Assembly (NCBI RefSeq): GCF_001426525.1 | Contig: NZ_LMEW01000001.1 | Coordinates: 376,978 to 440,977, forward strand | Source: Massilia sp. Root133 | Lineage (GTDB): Bacteria; Pseudomonadota; Gammaproteobacteria; Burkholderiales; Burkholderiaceae_D | Length of the DNA stretch: 64,000 bases | Reading direction: 5' to 3' | Shown here: in pieces, positions 1 to 8,199 of the stretch | Layout of the letters: the number at the start of each line of letters is the position of its first letter | How positions within the stretch are numbered: the stretch's first letter is position 1 | Notes under the pieces: generated by a model | Databases searched by the model: none | The model's input: the letters and a program-made list of their open reading frames with translations, nothing else | Told to the model about the DNA's origin: nothing | Made by a program: the position numbers and the translations under genes

Positions 1-225
1 GAACGCACCGGCTACAAGGTCGGCTACAAGCCGGCCGGGGGTGTGTCCTCCGCCAAGACCGCATTGCAATACCTGACCGTGATGAAGGAAGAGCTGGGCA
101 ACGAATGGCTGCAACCGCATTTGTTCCGCATCGGTGCTTCCAGCCTCCTGACCGACATCGAGCGCCAGCTCGAACACTACGTCACGGGCAGCTATTCGGC
201 CGCCCACCGTCACGCGCAACCTTGA
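1..225 (+). CDS. deoC: Deoxyribose-phosphate aldolase, 3' end only
   Basis: The reading frame is open from base 1 and ends at a TGA at 223-225, so only the last 74 residues are in the window. DeoC cleaves 2-deoxyribose 5-phosphate into glyceraldehyde 3-phosphate and acetaldehyde in the cytoplasm. The visible part has the typical DeoC C-terminus: the Schiff-base-side motif VGYKPAGGV, then a helix region ending in RIGASSLLTDIERQL. The next gene starts 15 bases later, so the two are probably co-transcribed. The position before an aldehyde dehydrogenase, deoA and cdd fits deoxynucleoside catabolism. The N-terminus lies outside the window. Confidence 0.93.
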   Translation, partial: ERTGYKVGYKPAGGVSSAKTALQYLTVMKEELGNEWLQPHLFRIGASSLLTDIERQLEHYVTGSYSAAHRHAQP

Positions 226-240
226 TCGATCGGACCTGTC

Positions 241-2631
241 ATGCCCACTATTAAAGAGATTCTGCAAACGATGGATTACGGCCCCGCACCCGAGAGCACC
301 AAGGAAGCGCAAGCATGGCTGGACGCCCATGGCCGCCGTTTCGGCCTGTTCGTCGACGGCACCTGGACGGATGCCGAAGGTGACGACACTGCGACGTTCG
401 GCTCGTTCAACCCGGCCGACGGCAGCGAGCTGGCGCAGGTGACGCAGGCGAGCCAGGCCGACGTCGACCGCGCCGTGGACGCCGCGCGCCGCGCGCAGCC
501 GGGCTGGGTCGCCCTCGGTGGCCACGGCCGCGCGAAAGTCCTGTATTCGCTGGCGCGCCTGCTGCAAAAGCACGCGCGCCTGTTCGCCGTGCTCGAGACG
601 CTGGACAACGGCAAGACGATCCGCGAAACGCGCGACGCCGACCTGCCGCTGGCCGCCCGTCATTTCTACCACCACGCCGGCTGGGCCCAGCTGCAGTCGG
701 AAGAATTCGCGGACTACCGCGCCGTCGGCGTCGTCGGCCAGATCGTGCCGTGGAACTTCCCGCTCTTGATGCTGGCCTGGAAGATCGCGCCCGCGCTCGC
801 CGCCGGCAACACCATCGTGTTCAAGCCGGCCGAGTACACGTCGCTGACCGCCTTGCTGTTCGCCGAGATCTGCCAGCAGGCCGGCGTGCCGGCCGGCGTC
901 GTCAACATCGTCACCGGCGACGGCCGCGTGGGCGAGGCGATCGTCAACCACCCGGGCATCGACAAGCTGGCGTTCACCGGCTCGACGGAAGTGGGCCGCA
1001 TCATCCGCAAGGCCACGGCCGGCACGGGCAAGAAACTGTCGCTGGAACTGGGCGGCAAGTCGCCGTTCATCGTGTTCGACGACGCCGACCTGGATGCGGC
1101 CGTCGAAGGCCTCGTCGATTCGATCTGGTTCAACCAGGGCCAGGTCTGCTGCGCCGGTTCGCGCCTGCTCGTGCAGGAAAGCGTCTACCCGCGCTTCATC
1201 GAGAAGGTCAAGGCGCGCATGCAGAACCTGCGCGTCGGCTCGCCGCTGGACAAATCGAACGACATCGGCGCGCTCGTCGATCCGGTGCAGCAGCAGCGCA
1301 TCCACGGCCTCGTGGAAGCGGCGCGTGCCGAAGGCTGCGAGATCTGGCAGCCGCAAGGCGAAACGCCGGTTGCCGGTTCGTGGTATCTGCCGACCCTGAT
1401 CACGGGCGCGTCGACGTCGGCCACCGTGTCGCAGACCGAGATCTTCGGCCCCGTGCTCGTCGCGTCGAGCTTCCGCACGCCGGGCGAAGCCGTGCAACTC
1501 GCGAACAACACCGTGTACGGCCTGGCCGCGTGCGTGTGGAGCGAGTCGATCAGCCTCGCGCTGGACGTCGCTCCCCAGATCAAGGCCGGCGTCGTGTGGA
1601 TCAACACGGCGAACCAGTTCGATGCCGCGTGCGGCTTCGGCGGCTACAAGGAATCGGGCTTCGGCCGCGAGGGCGGTAAAGAGGGCATGACGGAATACCT
1701 GGTGCCGCTGGCGGAAGATGCGCGTCCGGCCGCACCGGTCGTGGCAGAGAAGGGCAAGGTAAAACTGGCAAGTGGCGACAGCCCGTTCACGATCGACCGC
1801 ACGGCGAAGCTGTACATCGGCGGCAAACAGGCGCGCCCGGACGGCGCGTACAGCCGCGCGATCCATGGCGCGGGCGGCGAGTTCCTGGCCGACGTGGGCG
1901 AGGGCAACCGCAAGGACATCCGCAACGCCGTCGAAGCGGCGCACAAGGCGTCCGGCTGGGCGAAGGCGACCGCGCACAATCGCGCGCAGGTGCTGTACTA
2001 CATCGCCGAGAACCTGGCGATCCGCGCCGACGAATTCGCGGCGCGCATCTTTGCGCAGACCGGTGCCAAGGATGCCGAAGGCGAAGTAAAAGCGTCAGTC
2101 GAGCGCCTGTTCTACTGGGCCGCATGGGCCGACAAATACGACGGGCTGGCGCATCAGCCGCCGATGCACGGCATCACCGTCGCGCTGAACGAACCGGTGG
2201 GCGTGATCGGCATCGTGTGCCCGAACGAGAACCCGCTGCTGGGCTTCATCTCGCTCGTCGCGCCGGCACTGGCGCTGGGCAACCGCGTCGTGGCGGTGCC
2301 GTCGGAAGCGCATCCGCTCTCAAGCACGGACCTGTACCAGGTGCTGGACACGTCCGACCTGCCGGGCGGCGCGCTGAACATCGTCACGGGCAGCCACGAC
2401 GAACTGGCCCGCACGCTGGCGTCGCACTTCGACGTGGATGCCGTGTGGCGCCACGATGGCTCGGCGGAAGGCTGCGCGGAAGTCGAGCGCCTGTCGGCCG
2501 AGTCGCTGAAGCGCACGTGGACGGGCGGCGCGAAAGGGCGCGACTGGTTCGATGCGAAGCAGGCGGGCGGGCGCGCGGTGCTGCAGCACGCGAGCCAGGT
2601 CAAGAATGTGTGGATTCCGTACGGCGTTTGA
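241..2631 (+). CDS. Two-domain aldehyde dehydrogenase (ALDH16-like), degenerate second domain
   Basis: A 796-residue NAD(P)-dependent aldehyde dehydrogenase, far longer than the usual 480-500. Residues about 30-490 form a complete ALDH domain: Glu269 lies in LSLELGGKSP and the catalytic Cys303 in FNQGQVCCAGSR. A second ALDH-like segment starts near residue 520 (LYIGGKQARPDG) and runs to the end. It keeps the cofactor-fold landmarks (GIVCPNENPLLGF, GGALNIVTGS) but shows no GQxC or ELGGK motif, so it looks catalytically dead. This two-domain plan is known for the ALDH16 family. Placement between deoC and deoA suggests it oxidises the acetaldehyde released by DeoC; that substrate is inferred. 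The ATG at 241 directly follows deoC. Confidence 0.85.
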   Translation: MPTIKEILQTMDYGPAPESTKEAQAWLDAHGRRFGLFVDGTWTDAEGDDTATFGSFNPADGSELAQVTQASQADVDRAVDAARRAQPGWVALGGHGRAKVLYSLARLLQKHARLFAVLETLDNGKTIRETRDADLPLAARHFYHHAGWAQLQSEEFADYRAVGVVGQIVPWNFPLLMLAWKIAPALAAGNTIVFKPAEYTSLTALLFAEICQQAGVPAGVVNIVTGDGRVGEAIVNHPGIDKLAFTGSTEVGRIIRKATAGTGKKLSLELGGKSPFIVFDDADLDAAVEGLVDSIWFNQGQVCCAGSRLLVQESVYPRFIEKVKARMQNLRVGSPLDKSNDIGALVDPVQQQRIHGLVEAARAEGCEIWQPQGETPVAGSWYLPTLITGASTSATVSQTEIFGPVLVASSFRTPGEAVQLANNTVYGLAACVWSESISLALDVAPQIKAGVVWINTANQFDAACGFGGYKESGFGREGGKEGMTEYLVPLAEDARPAAPVVAEKGKVKLASGDSPFTIDRTAKLYIGGKQARPDGAYSRAIHGAGGEFLADVGEGNRKDIRNAVEAAHKASGWAKATAHNRAQVLYYIAENLAIRADEFAARIFAQTGAKDAEGEVKASVERLFYWAAWADKYDGLAHQPPMHGITVALNEPVGVIGIVCPNENPLLGFISLVAPALALGNRVVAVPSEAHPLSSTDLYQVLDTSDLPGGALNIVTGSHDELARTLASHFDVDAVWRHDGSAEGCAEVERLSAESLKRTWTGGAKGRDWFDAKQAGGRAVLQHASQVKNVWIPYGV

Positions 2632-2650
2632 GGCCCGGAACCCCAAGCCC

Positions 2651-2739
2651 GTCATTCCCGCGCAGGCGGGAATCCATACTGAGGCACCGAAGTCGACTTC
2701 GATCGCTCAGCATGGGTTCCCGCTTCCGCGGGAATGACG
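2651..2739. repeat. Dispersed intergenic inverted repeat, copy 1 (subfamily A)
   Basis: A near-palindromic element in which each end is itself a small hairpin (CATTCCCGCG...GCGGGAAT on the left, TTCCCGC...GCGGGAATGACG on the right). The centre is flanked by inverted ATCCAT/ATGGGT-type blocks. It sits just after the aldehyde dehydrogenase stop codon and before deoA. Eight relatives occur elsewhere in the window. Confidence 0.85.
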
Positions 2740-2770
2740 TTTTAGAGAAAACTCTTAAACGGGATAACCT

Positions 2771-4093
2771 ATGTTCCTCCCCCAGGAAATCGTCCGTAAA
2801 AAACGCGACGGCGGCACCTTGACCGCGGAAGAGATCCGCTTCTTCGTGCGCGGCATCCCGGACGGCAGCGTCACCGAAGGCCAGATCGCCGCGCTCGCGA
2901 TGGCCGTTTACTTCAACGACATGTCGATGGACGAGCGCGTCGCGTTCACGCTCGCGATGCGCGATTCCGGCCAGGTCATGGAGTGGAAGTCGCTGGACCT
3001 GCCCGGCCCCGTCGTCGACAAGCATTCGACGGGCGGCGTCGGCGACGTCGTGTCGCTGATGCTCGGCCCGATGGTCGCGGCATGCGGCGGCTTTGTCCCG
3101 ATGATTTCCGGCCGCGGCCTCGGTCACACGGGCGGCACGCTCGATAAATTCGATTCGATTCCCGGCTATTGCACCGTGCCGGATCCGGAACTGTTCCGCA
3201 AGATCGTCAAGGACGTCGGCGTCGCCATCATCGGCCAGACCGCGCAGCTGGCGCCGGCCGACAAGCGTTTCTACAGCATCCGCGACACGACGGCCACCGT
3301 GGAATCCGTCGCCATGATCACGGGCTCGATCCTGTCGAAGAAGCTGGCGGCGGGCCTCGACGCCCTCGTCATGGACGTCAAGGCCGGCAGCGGCGCGTTC
3401 ATGCCGACGTATGAAAAATCCGTCGAGCTGGCGGAATCCATCGTCCACGTGGGCAACGGTGCGGGCACGCGCACGTCCGCGATCCTGACCGGCATGAACG
3501 AGTCGCTGTGCCCGGCGGCCGGCAATGCCGTCGAGGTGCGCGTCGCGATCGACTACCTGACGGGTAAATCGCGCCCGGCCCGCCTGCACGAAGTGACGAT
3601 CGCGCTGTGCGCCGAGATGCTCGTCATCTCCGGCCTCGCCGCCACCGACGAGGCAGCGCGCGCCAAGCTGCAGCACGCGCTGGATTCGGGCGAAGCGGCC
3701 GAGCGTTTCGCGCGCATGGTCAAGGCGCTGGGCGGTCCGGCCGACCTGATGGACAATCCGGACGCGCACCTCGCCAAGGCGCCGGTCGTCGTGCCTGTGC
3801 CGGCGCTCGAATCGGGCTACGCGTACGCGACGGATTGCCGCGGCCTGGGCCTGGCCGTCGTCGGCCTGGGCGGCGGGCGTATCCGTCCACAGGACCCGAT
3901 CGACTTCGCCGTCGGCCTCACGGACCTCGTCGAGCTGGGCACGCGACTGGAAGCGGGCCAGCCGCTGGCGCTCGTCCACGCGCGCACGCAGGATGCCGCG
4001 CAACGCGCCGTGCGCGAAGTGCAGGCGGCCTACCGCATCGCGGCCGAACAGCCTGCCGCGCAGCCGATGATCTACAAGACCATTCGCCCATAA
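2771..4093 (+). CDS. deoA: Thymidine phosphorylase
   Basis: Reversible phosphorolysis of thymidine or deoxyuridine to the free base and 2-deoxyribose 1-phosphate, in the cytoplasm. At 440 residues it matches the normal length of the family. It carries the phosphate/nucleoside-binding signatures KHSTGGVGD and [14 protein letters not shown] followed by DSIPGY, and a C-terminal RxxDPID block. It follows the ALDH gene after a 139-base spacer that holds an inverted repeat and precedes cdd, so it belongs to the deo group. Its pyrimidine product could feed the catabolic cluster at 15.9-25.9 kb. The ATG at 2771 begins [14 protein letters not shown], the standard N-terminus. Confidence 0.95.
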   Translation: MFLPQEIVRKKRDGGTLTAEEIRFFVRGIPDGSVTEGQIAALAMAVYFNDMSMDERVAFTLAMRDSGQVMEWKSLDLPGPVVDKHSTGGVGDVVSLMLGPMVAACGGFVPMISGRGLGHTGGTLDKFDSIPGYCTVPDPELFRKIVKDVGVAIIGQTAQLAPADKRFYSIRDTTATVESVAMITGSILSKKLAAGLDALVMDVKAGSGAFMPTYEKSVELAESIVHVGNGAGTRTSAILTGMNESLCPAAGNAVEVRVAIDYLTGKSRPARLHEVTIALCAEMLVISGLAATDEAARAKLQHALDSGEAAERFARMVKALGGPADLMDNPDAHLAKAPVVVPVPALESGYAYATDCRGLGLAVVGLGGGRIRPQDPIDFAVGLTDLVELGTRLEAGQPLALVHARTQDAAQRAVREVQAAYRIAAEQPAAQPMIYKTIRP

Positions 4094-4104
4094 GATCATA
4101 TCTA

Positions 4105-4189
4105 CCGTCGCTCCCGCGGAGGCAGGAGCCCAAGTTACCTGCGTAGTCGATACGCAAGCAAAATTGGGTCCCCGCCTTCGGGACGACGT
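4105..4189. repeat. Dispersed intergenic inverted repeat, copy 2 (subfamily B)
   Basis: Two terminal hairpins (CTCCCGCGGAGGCAGGAG and CCCCGCC...GGGACGACG) enclose the inverted core CCCAAGTT/AATTGGG. It lies between deoA and cdd. The core differs from subfamily A, whose core is ATCCATGCTGA/CAGCATGGGT. Confidence 0.8.
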
Positions 4190-4203
4190 TCCTGGGAGTC
4201 CCC

Positions 4204-4611
4204 ATGAAATACGAAACACTGATCGACGAAGCCCGCGCCGCGCGCGAACTGGCCTACGTGCCTTATTCGCGCTTCAAGGTGGGCGCCGCGCTCGAGACGA
4301 AGGACGGCCGCGTGTTCCGCGGCTGTAACGTCGAGAACGCATCCTACGGCCTGTGCAACTGCGCCGAGCGCACGGCATTCTTTTCCGCCATCGCGCACGG
4401 CTACGTGCCGGGCGATTTCGCGGCGCTGGCCGTGATCGGCGACACCGACGGTCCGATCGCCCCGTGCGGCGCCTGCCGCCAGGTGATCCTGGAACTGGGC
4501 GGCAACGACCTCGCGGTCGTGCTGGCGAACCTGAAGGGCGACGTGATGGAGACGACCGCGGCCGCACAGTTGCCGAACGCGTTCGGCGGGCGCGACCTCC
4601 AGAAGTCTTGA
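4204..4611 (+). CDS. cdd: Cytidine deaminase
   Basis: Deaminates cytidine and deoxycytidine to uridine and deoxyuridine, releasing ammonia. The protein has 135 residues, the length of the short homotetrameric class. Zinc ligands and catalytic Glu are visible as CNCAERTAFF (Cys, Ala-Glu) and PCGACRQVI (two Cys), with the substrate-binding NVENASYG block. A GGGAG ribosome site precedes the ATG. It is the last clear member of the deo group and supplies uridines to DeoA-type phosphorylases. Confidence 0.95.
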   Translation: MKYETLIDEARAARELAYVPYSRFKVGAALETKDGRVFRGCNVENASYGLCNCAERTAFFSAIAHGYVPGDFAALAVIGDTDGPIAPCGACRQVILELGGNDLAVVLANLKGDVMETTAAAQLPNAFGGRDLQKS

Positions 4612-4722
4612 GCGCACGGTTCAGCGCCGTTTAAGGCAATCTTGCCCGGATGCTGTCAAACTTGAATTCAAGGACGGGCCCACAACATGTGGGCTATCCG
4701 ACCATTCAAAGGAGCAGACGTC

Positions 4723-5460
4723 ATGAGCCCGCAAGATTCGCAGATGTTGCACGATTTCCTGAGCCAGTTGATCCAGGCCCGCGGCATCCAGAAAGACCCG
4801 GAAGCGGATGCCCTGATCCAGCGCGCCGTGGCCCAGCAGCCCGATGCCGCCTACCTGCTGGTGCAAAGGGCGTTGCTGCTCGAACAGGCGCTGAACAATG
4901 CCAAGGACCGCATCGCGTCGTTGGAAAACCAGGTACGTTCCGGTCAGCAAGGTGACGACGGTAAATTCCTCGACGCAAACTCGTGGGGCAATAGCGGCAG
5001 GACGCCGCCGGCGCAGTCCTACCAGCGCGATACCCAGCAGCCGTACCAATCCCAACCGCAAAATCAGCCGCAGTATCAGCAGCCGCAATATCAGTCGGCA
5101 CCGTCGTCGGGCTTCCTGCGCGGCGGCTTCGGCGGCTTTGGCGGCACGCTCGGCTCGATCGCCGCGACGGCGGCGGGTGTCGCGGCCGGCGGCTTCCTCT
5201 TCCAGGGCCTGGAGAACATGTTCGGCCACCACGACCAAGGCGGCAACCGCTTGTTGAACAGCGACGATCCGAGCAACAACCTGTTCAGCGACCAGTCCGG
5301 CAGCTCACTGGCCGACCAGGCGGGGCTGGGCGATGTGGACCGTGTGCTGGACAATGGCTCGTCGGAAGGGTTGTTCGACAGCAGTGTCGACAATGGCAGC
5401 ATCGACGGCGGGCAGGGCTTTTTCGACGGGGATGGTTCCGACGAAGGGCTGTTCAGCTGA
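4723..5460 (+). CDS. DUF2076 family protein
   Basis: A 245-residue protein of the DUF2076 family; its biochemical role is not known. The start at 4723 is chosen because AAAGGAG lies just upstream and MSPQDSQML matches the usual family start; an in-frame ATG at 4687 would add 12 residues and has no such site. Residues 1-80 are an alpha-helical, coiled-coil-like segment (DFLSQLIQARGIQKDPEADALIQRAV). A Gln/Tyr/Pro-rich linker follows, then a Gly/Ala-rich hydrophobic stretch (GGFGGTLGSIAATAAGVAAGG) and a very acidic Asp/Ser/Gly tail. No signal peptide is evident. It is monocistronic as far as can be seen. Confidence 0.8.
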   Translation: MSPQDSQMLHDFLSQLIQARGIQKDPEADALIQRAVAQQPDAAYLLVQRALLLEQALNNAKDRIASLENQVRSGQQGDDGKFLDANSWGNSGRTPPAQSYQRDTQQPYQSQPQNQPQYQQPQYQSAPSSGFLRGGFGGFGGTLGSIAATAAGVAAGGFLFQGLENMFGHHDQGGNRLLNSDDPSNNLFSDQSGSSLADQAGLGDVDRVLDNGSSEGLFDSSVDNGSIDGGQGFFDGDGSDEGLFS

Positions 5461-5469
5461 GATAAGCTC

Positions 5470-5593
5470 GTCATTCCCGCGCCAGCGGGAATCCATGCCG
5501 ACTTACAGAATTCGGTATCTCGGAGGCACCGAAATATTTTTAACGTCTGACTTCGGTGCCTCATTATGGGTTCTCGCCTCCGCGGGGGCGACG
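5470..5593. repeat. Dispersed intergenic inverted repeat, copy 3 (subfamily A, enlarged core)
   Basis: The ends match subfamily A (GTCATTCCCGCG..., ...CGCGGGGGCGACGG). The core holds an additional inverted repeat, GAGGCACCGAA/TTCGGTGCCTC. It lies between the convergent DUF2076 and VOC genes, where it could act as a two-way terminator. Confidence 0.8.
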
Positions 5594-5597
5594 GTAG

Positions 5598-6032
5598 CTA
5601 TGAATTCGTGGCAAACAAATCCTCCGGCTTCCACGGATCGTACGTCCCCACATTCCACACATGGCCTTCGAGGTCGCGGCACATGAAACCGCGGCTGCCG
5701 AACTCCGTGTCGCTCGGTTCCTGCAGGATGATGGCGCCGGCATTGCGCGCGCGCTCGCACACGCGGTCGGCGTCGTTCACCTGCAGGTAGACGGTCTGGG
5801 TCTGGCGGCCCTTGATCTCGTCCGGCTGCACCAGCACCTTGCCATATTCTCCCTCGTCGCTGACCGAGCCCAGCATGATCATGCCGTCGCCGAGCGTCAG
5901 TTGCGCGTGGGCGATGGCGCCGTCGATGCCGGGCACGGCGACCTGGCAGGCGAAGCCGAAGACTTCGCACAGCCAGTCGATGGCGGCCGGGGTGTCGCGG
6001 TAGCGCAGGCAGGGGATGGCGATCGAGGGCAT
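5598..6032 (-). CDS. VOC-fold (glyoxalase/bleomycin-resistance type) protein
   Basis: A 144-residue single vicinal-oxygen-chelate protein made of two beta-alpha-beta-beta-beta repeats: MPSIAIPCLRYRDTPAAIDWL begins the first and TVYLQVNDADRVCERARNAGA the second. The end GFMCRDLEGHVWNVGTYDP is the usual closing strand with an aromatic and Glu/His region. Substrate cannot be told from sequence; glyoxalase-like, dioxygenase-like and antibiotic-binding members share the fold. It starts 22 bases downstream of the response regulator stop and is probably the last gene of that leftward operon. Confidence 0.8.
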   Translation of the reverse strand: MPSIAIPCLRYRDTPAAIDWLCEVFGFACQVAVPGIDGAIAHAQLTLGDGMIMLGSVSDEGEYGKVLVQPDEIKGRQTQTVYLQVNDADRVCERARNAGAIILQEPSDTEFGSRGFMCRDLEGHVWNVGTYDPWKPEDLFATNS

Positions 6033-6054
6033 GGCGGTCTCCTATGGGATTGAT

Positions 6055-6837
6055 TCACATCTGCTGGAACAGATAGCTGTGGTTGCGGCTCACTTCCAAC
6101 TCGCCCGGATAGCCGCGCACCTTCAGCATCTGGCGTCCGCGCAGGTCGCGTTTCACTTCGGCGATGGCGTCCACGCGCACGAGCGTCGAGCGGTGGATGC
6201 GCCAGAACTCGTCCGGGTCGAGTTCGTCCAGCAATTCCTTCAGCGTCTTGCGAATCAGAAACTCGGCAGCGCCCGTCTGCACCCGCGTGTATTTTTCGTC
6301 CGACTGGAAGAACAGGATCTCGCGCGTGCTCACCATGCGCAGGCTGGCGCCGACCTGGGCCTGGATCCAGCGCAGGTAAGTTGGCTTTTCGGGCTTGCCC
6401 TTGTTTTCCAGCAAGGTGGTCAGCTTCGCCAGTTGCTGGCCGATATCCTGTGGGGGCGCGGCATCGGCCGACGAACGTTTGTGCAGGCGTGCCTGCAGCC
6501 GCGCGCAGGTGGTCGCGAGCCGTTCGGCCGACACGGGCTTCAGCAGATAGTCGAGCGCGCCCTGTTCGAACGCGTCCAGCGCGTACTGGTCGTAGGCCGT
6601 GGCGAACACGATGTGCGACCTCTCGTACAGCCGCCGCGCCGCTTCGATGCCGGACAGGCCCGGCATGCGGATGTCGAGGAAGGCGATGTCGGGCCGCAGC
6701 TTTTCGCCCAGCTCGACGGCTTCCACGCCGTTCGCGGCCTCGGCGACGATCTGCAGGTCGGGCCACGCCTGCTGCAGGCGTGTGCGCAGCAGGTCGCGCA
6801 TCGGGGCTTCGTCGTCGGCGATCAGGGCGGTAACCAT
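6055..6837 (-). CDS. LytTR-family response regulator
   Basis: A 260-residue DNA-binding response regulator. The receiver domain (about 1-120) has the acidic pocket ADDE near residues 8-10, the phosphoacceptor Asp55 in FLDIRMPG, a Thr in FATAYD and the Lys of LLKPV. The C-terminal 100 residues are a LytTR domain (WRIHRSTLVRVDAIAEVKRD, then RNHSYLFQQM), which binds direct repeats in promoters. The start is set at MVTALIADDE, two bases after the kinase stop, implying translational coupling. It pairs with the LytS-like kinase upstream. Confidence 0.9.
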   Translation of the reverse strand: MVTALIADDEAPMRDLLRTRLQQAWPDLQIVAEAANGVEAVELGEKLRPDIAFLDIRMPGLSGIEAARRLYERSHIVFATAYDQYALDAFEQGALDYLLKPVSAERLATTCARLQARLHKRSSADAAPPQDIGQQLAKLTTLLENKGKPEKPTYLRWIQAQVGASLRMVSTREILFFQSDEKYTRVQTGAAEFLIRKTLKELLDELDPDEFWRIHRSTLVRVDAIAEVKRDLRGRQMLKVRGYPGELEVSRNHSYLFQQM

Positions 6838-6839
6838 GT

Positions 6840-7730
6840 TCAAGCATCCTCCATCATCTTGTAGGGCAGCCGGATCGTGGCGCAGGCGCCGCCGCCCGGC
6901 GGGGTCGAGATGGCCAGCGACGCTTCCGCGCCGTACAGCAGTTGCAGGCGCTCGCGGATGTTCGCGAGGCCGACGCCGTCGTCCGCGTGCGGATCGATGC
7001 CGACGCCATCGTCGCACACTTCCACGTGCAGGTCAGCCCCCACCACGTGGGCGCGCACGGCGACTGTGCCGCCTTCGATCTTCGGCTCCAGGCCGTGCTT
7101 GATGGCGTTCTCGATCAGGGTCTGCAGCATCATCGGCGGGAACGGGGCGCTGCCGAGGAAGTCGGGCACGTCGAAGCGCACGTTGAGCCGTTCCTTCATC
7201 CGCGCCTGCATGATGGCGAGGTAAGCCCGCGACAGCTCGACCTGCTTGCCCAGTGTCGTGCCGCCGCGCTGGCGCATCTGCGGCAGGGTCGAGCGCAGGT
7301 AGTCGATCAGGTGGGCATGCACGCGCGCCGCTTCCTTCGGGTCCGTCTCGATCAGCTGGCCGATCAGGGCCAGCGTGTTGAACAGGAAGTGCGGTTCGAC
7401 CTGCGCCTGCAGCGCGGCCATCTGCGCCTCCATCAGGCGGCGTTCCAGCGTGGCGACGTTGGCCTGCGCCGTGGCTTCGCGCGCCATCAGCTCCGCCTTG
7501 CGCTTGCCGCCCGCCAGCACCTTGACGGCGAACGAGATGAAGATGTACCAGAAACCCGGCTCGGGCGTATTCACGAGCTGGAAGAAGATCACGACGAAGA
7601 ACCACGTGAGGAACAGCTGGCGCCATTCGACGACGGCGAGCCAGTCGAAGAAGCGCCACCACAGCTTGCTGGCTTCGTGGAAGGCGTCGCGTACGAAGTC
7701 GAGTACGCGGTTGATGTCGCTGGCGCGCAT
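6840..7730 (-). CDS. LytS/AlgZ-type sensor histidine kinase
   Basis: A 296-residue membrane kinase of the His_kinase (PF06580) plus HATPase_c class. Residues about 25-75 contain two hydrophobic segments (LFLTWFFVVIFFQLV and FWYIFISFAVKVLAG). A helical linker follows, then the phosphoacceptor motif VEPHFLFNTLALIGQLI and the ATP-binding blocks LIENAIKHGLEP and DDGVGIDPHADDGVGLANIRERL. With so few membrane segments and no obvious periplasmic domain, the signal may come from the membrane or from the small membrane protein encoded just upstream. The cognate regulator follows two bases later. Confidence 0.9.
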   Translation of the reverse strand: MRASDINRVLDFVRDAFHEASKLWWRFFDWLAVVEWRQLFLTWFFVVIFFQLVNTPEPGFWYIFISFAVKVLAGGKRKAELMAREATAQANVATLERRLMEAQMAALQAQVEPHFLFNTLALIGQLIETDPKEAARVHAHLIDYLRSTLPQMRQRGGTTLGKQVELSRAYLAIMQARMKERLNVRFDVPDFLGSAPFPPMMLQTLIENAIKHGLEPKIEGGTVAVRAHVVGADLHVEVCDDGVGIDPHADDGVGLANIRERLQLLYGAEASLAISTPPGGGACATIRLPYKMMEDA

Positions 7731-7743
7731 GATGCTCTCCTGC

Positions 7744-8010
7744 TTATTTCTCGCTGTAGTGGTCGCGGCTTGTGCGGCGCTGGTCCACGACGAATGCGCC
7801 GATGATCACCTTGATGCCCATGAACAGGACGAACAGGAACAATGCGAGCGGCAGGATGCTGATCACGACGGCGAGGGCGATGCAGCACACCAGCATCGCG
7901 GGCCACGGCATCACGGCGATGGCGCGCGCGGCGCGGCGGCAGGCGTCGACGATGTCGCGGGCGAGGTCTTCCAGCGTGGCGCCGAAGCTGCGGTGGTAGG
8001 TCCTGGTCAT
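7744..8010 (-). CDS. Small membrane protein ahead of the LytS/LytTR pair
   Basis: An 88-residue protein of unknown function. The ATG at 8010 has AGGAG at 8016-8020; an in-frame GTG at 8016 would overlap that site and is less likely. A basic amphipathic N-terminal part (TRTYHRSFGATLEDLARDIVDACRRAARAI) leads into one long or two short hydrophobic segments (MLVCCIALAVVISILPLALFLFVLFMGIKVIIGAFVV), then a short charged tail. It is the first gene of the leftward operon and ends 13 bases before the kinase, so it could be a partner or accessory of the kinase; that is an inference from position. Confidence 0.72.
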   Translation of the reverse strand: MTRTYHRSFGATLEDLARDIVDACRRAARAIAVMPWPAMLVCCIALAVVISILPLALFLFVLFMGIKVIIGAFVVDQRRTSRDHYSEK

Positions 8011-8199
8011 GATCACTCCTTGCGGTTGGAACTTGTTTCGATGGAGTCACTCTACATCCCTGCAGGCATCGTGGCCACGGGGCGCCGACGAACTGCCGAA
8101 AATGCGGGATGACTGGTCGTGCGGCCGGATGGGCGGGGGCGTCTGGACCCCGCCGGTCCGGCGTAATATGATGTCGTCCATGAAACTTTTACGCCTGCC

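Noticed and set aside
2600..4219. Long open frame on the minus strand opposite deoA
   Set aside because: It is antisense to a well-supported gene and its translation is a low-complexity Arg/His/Asp-rich chain, the usual shadow of GC-rich coding DNA.
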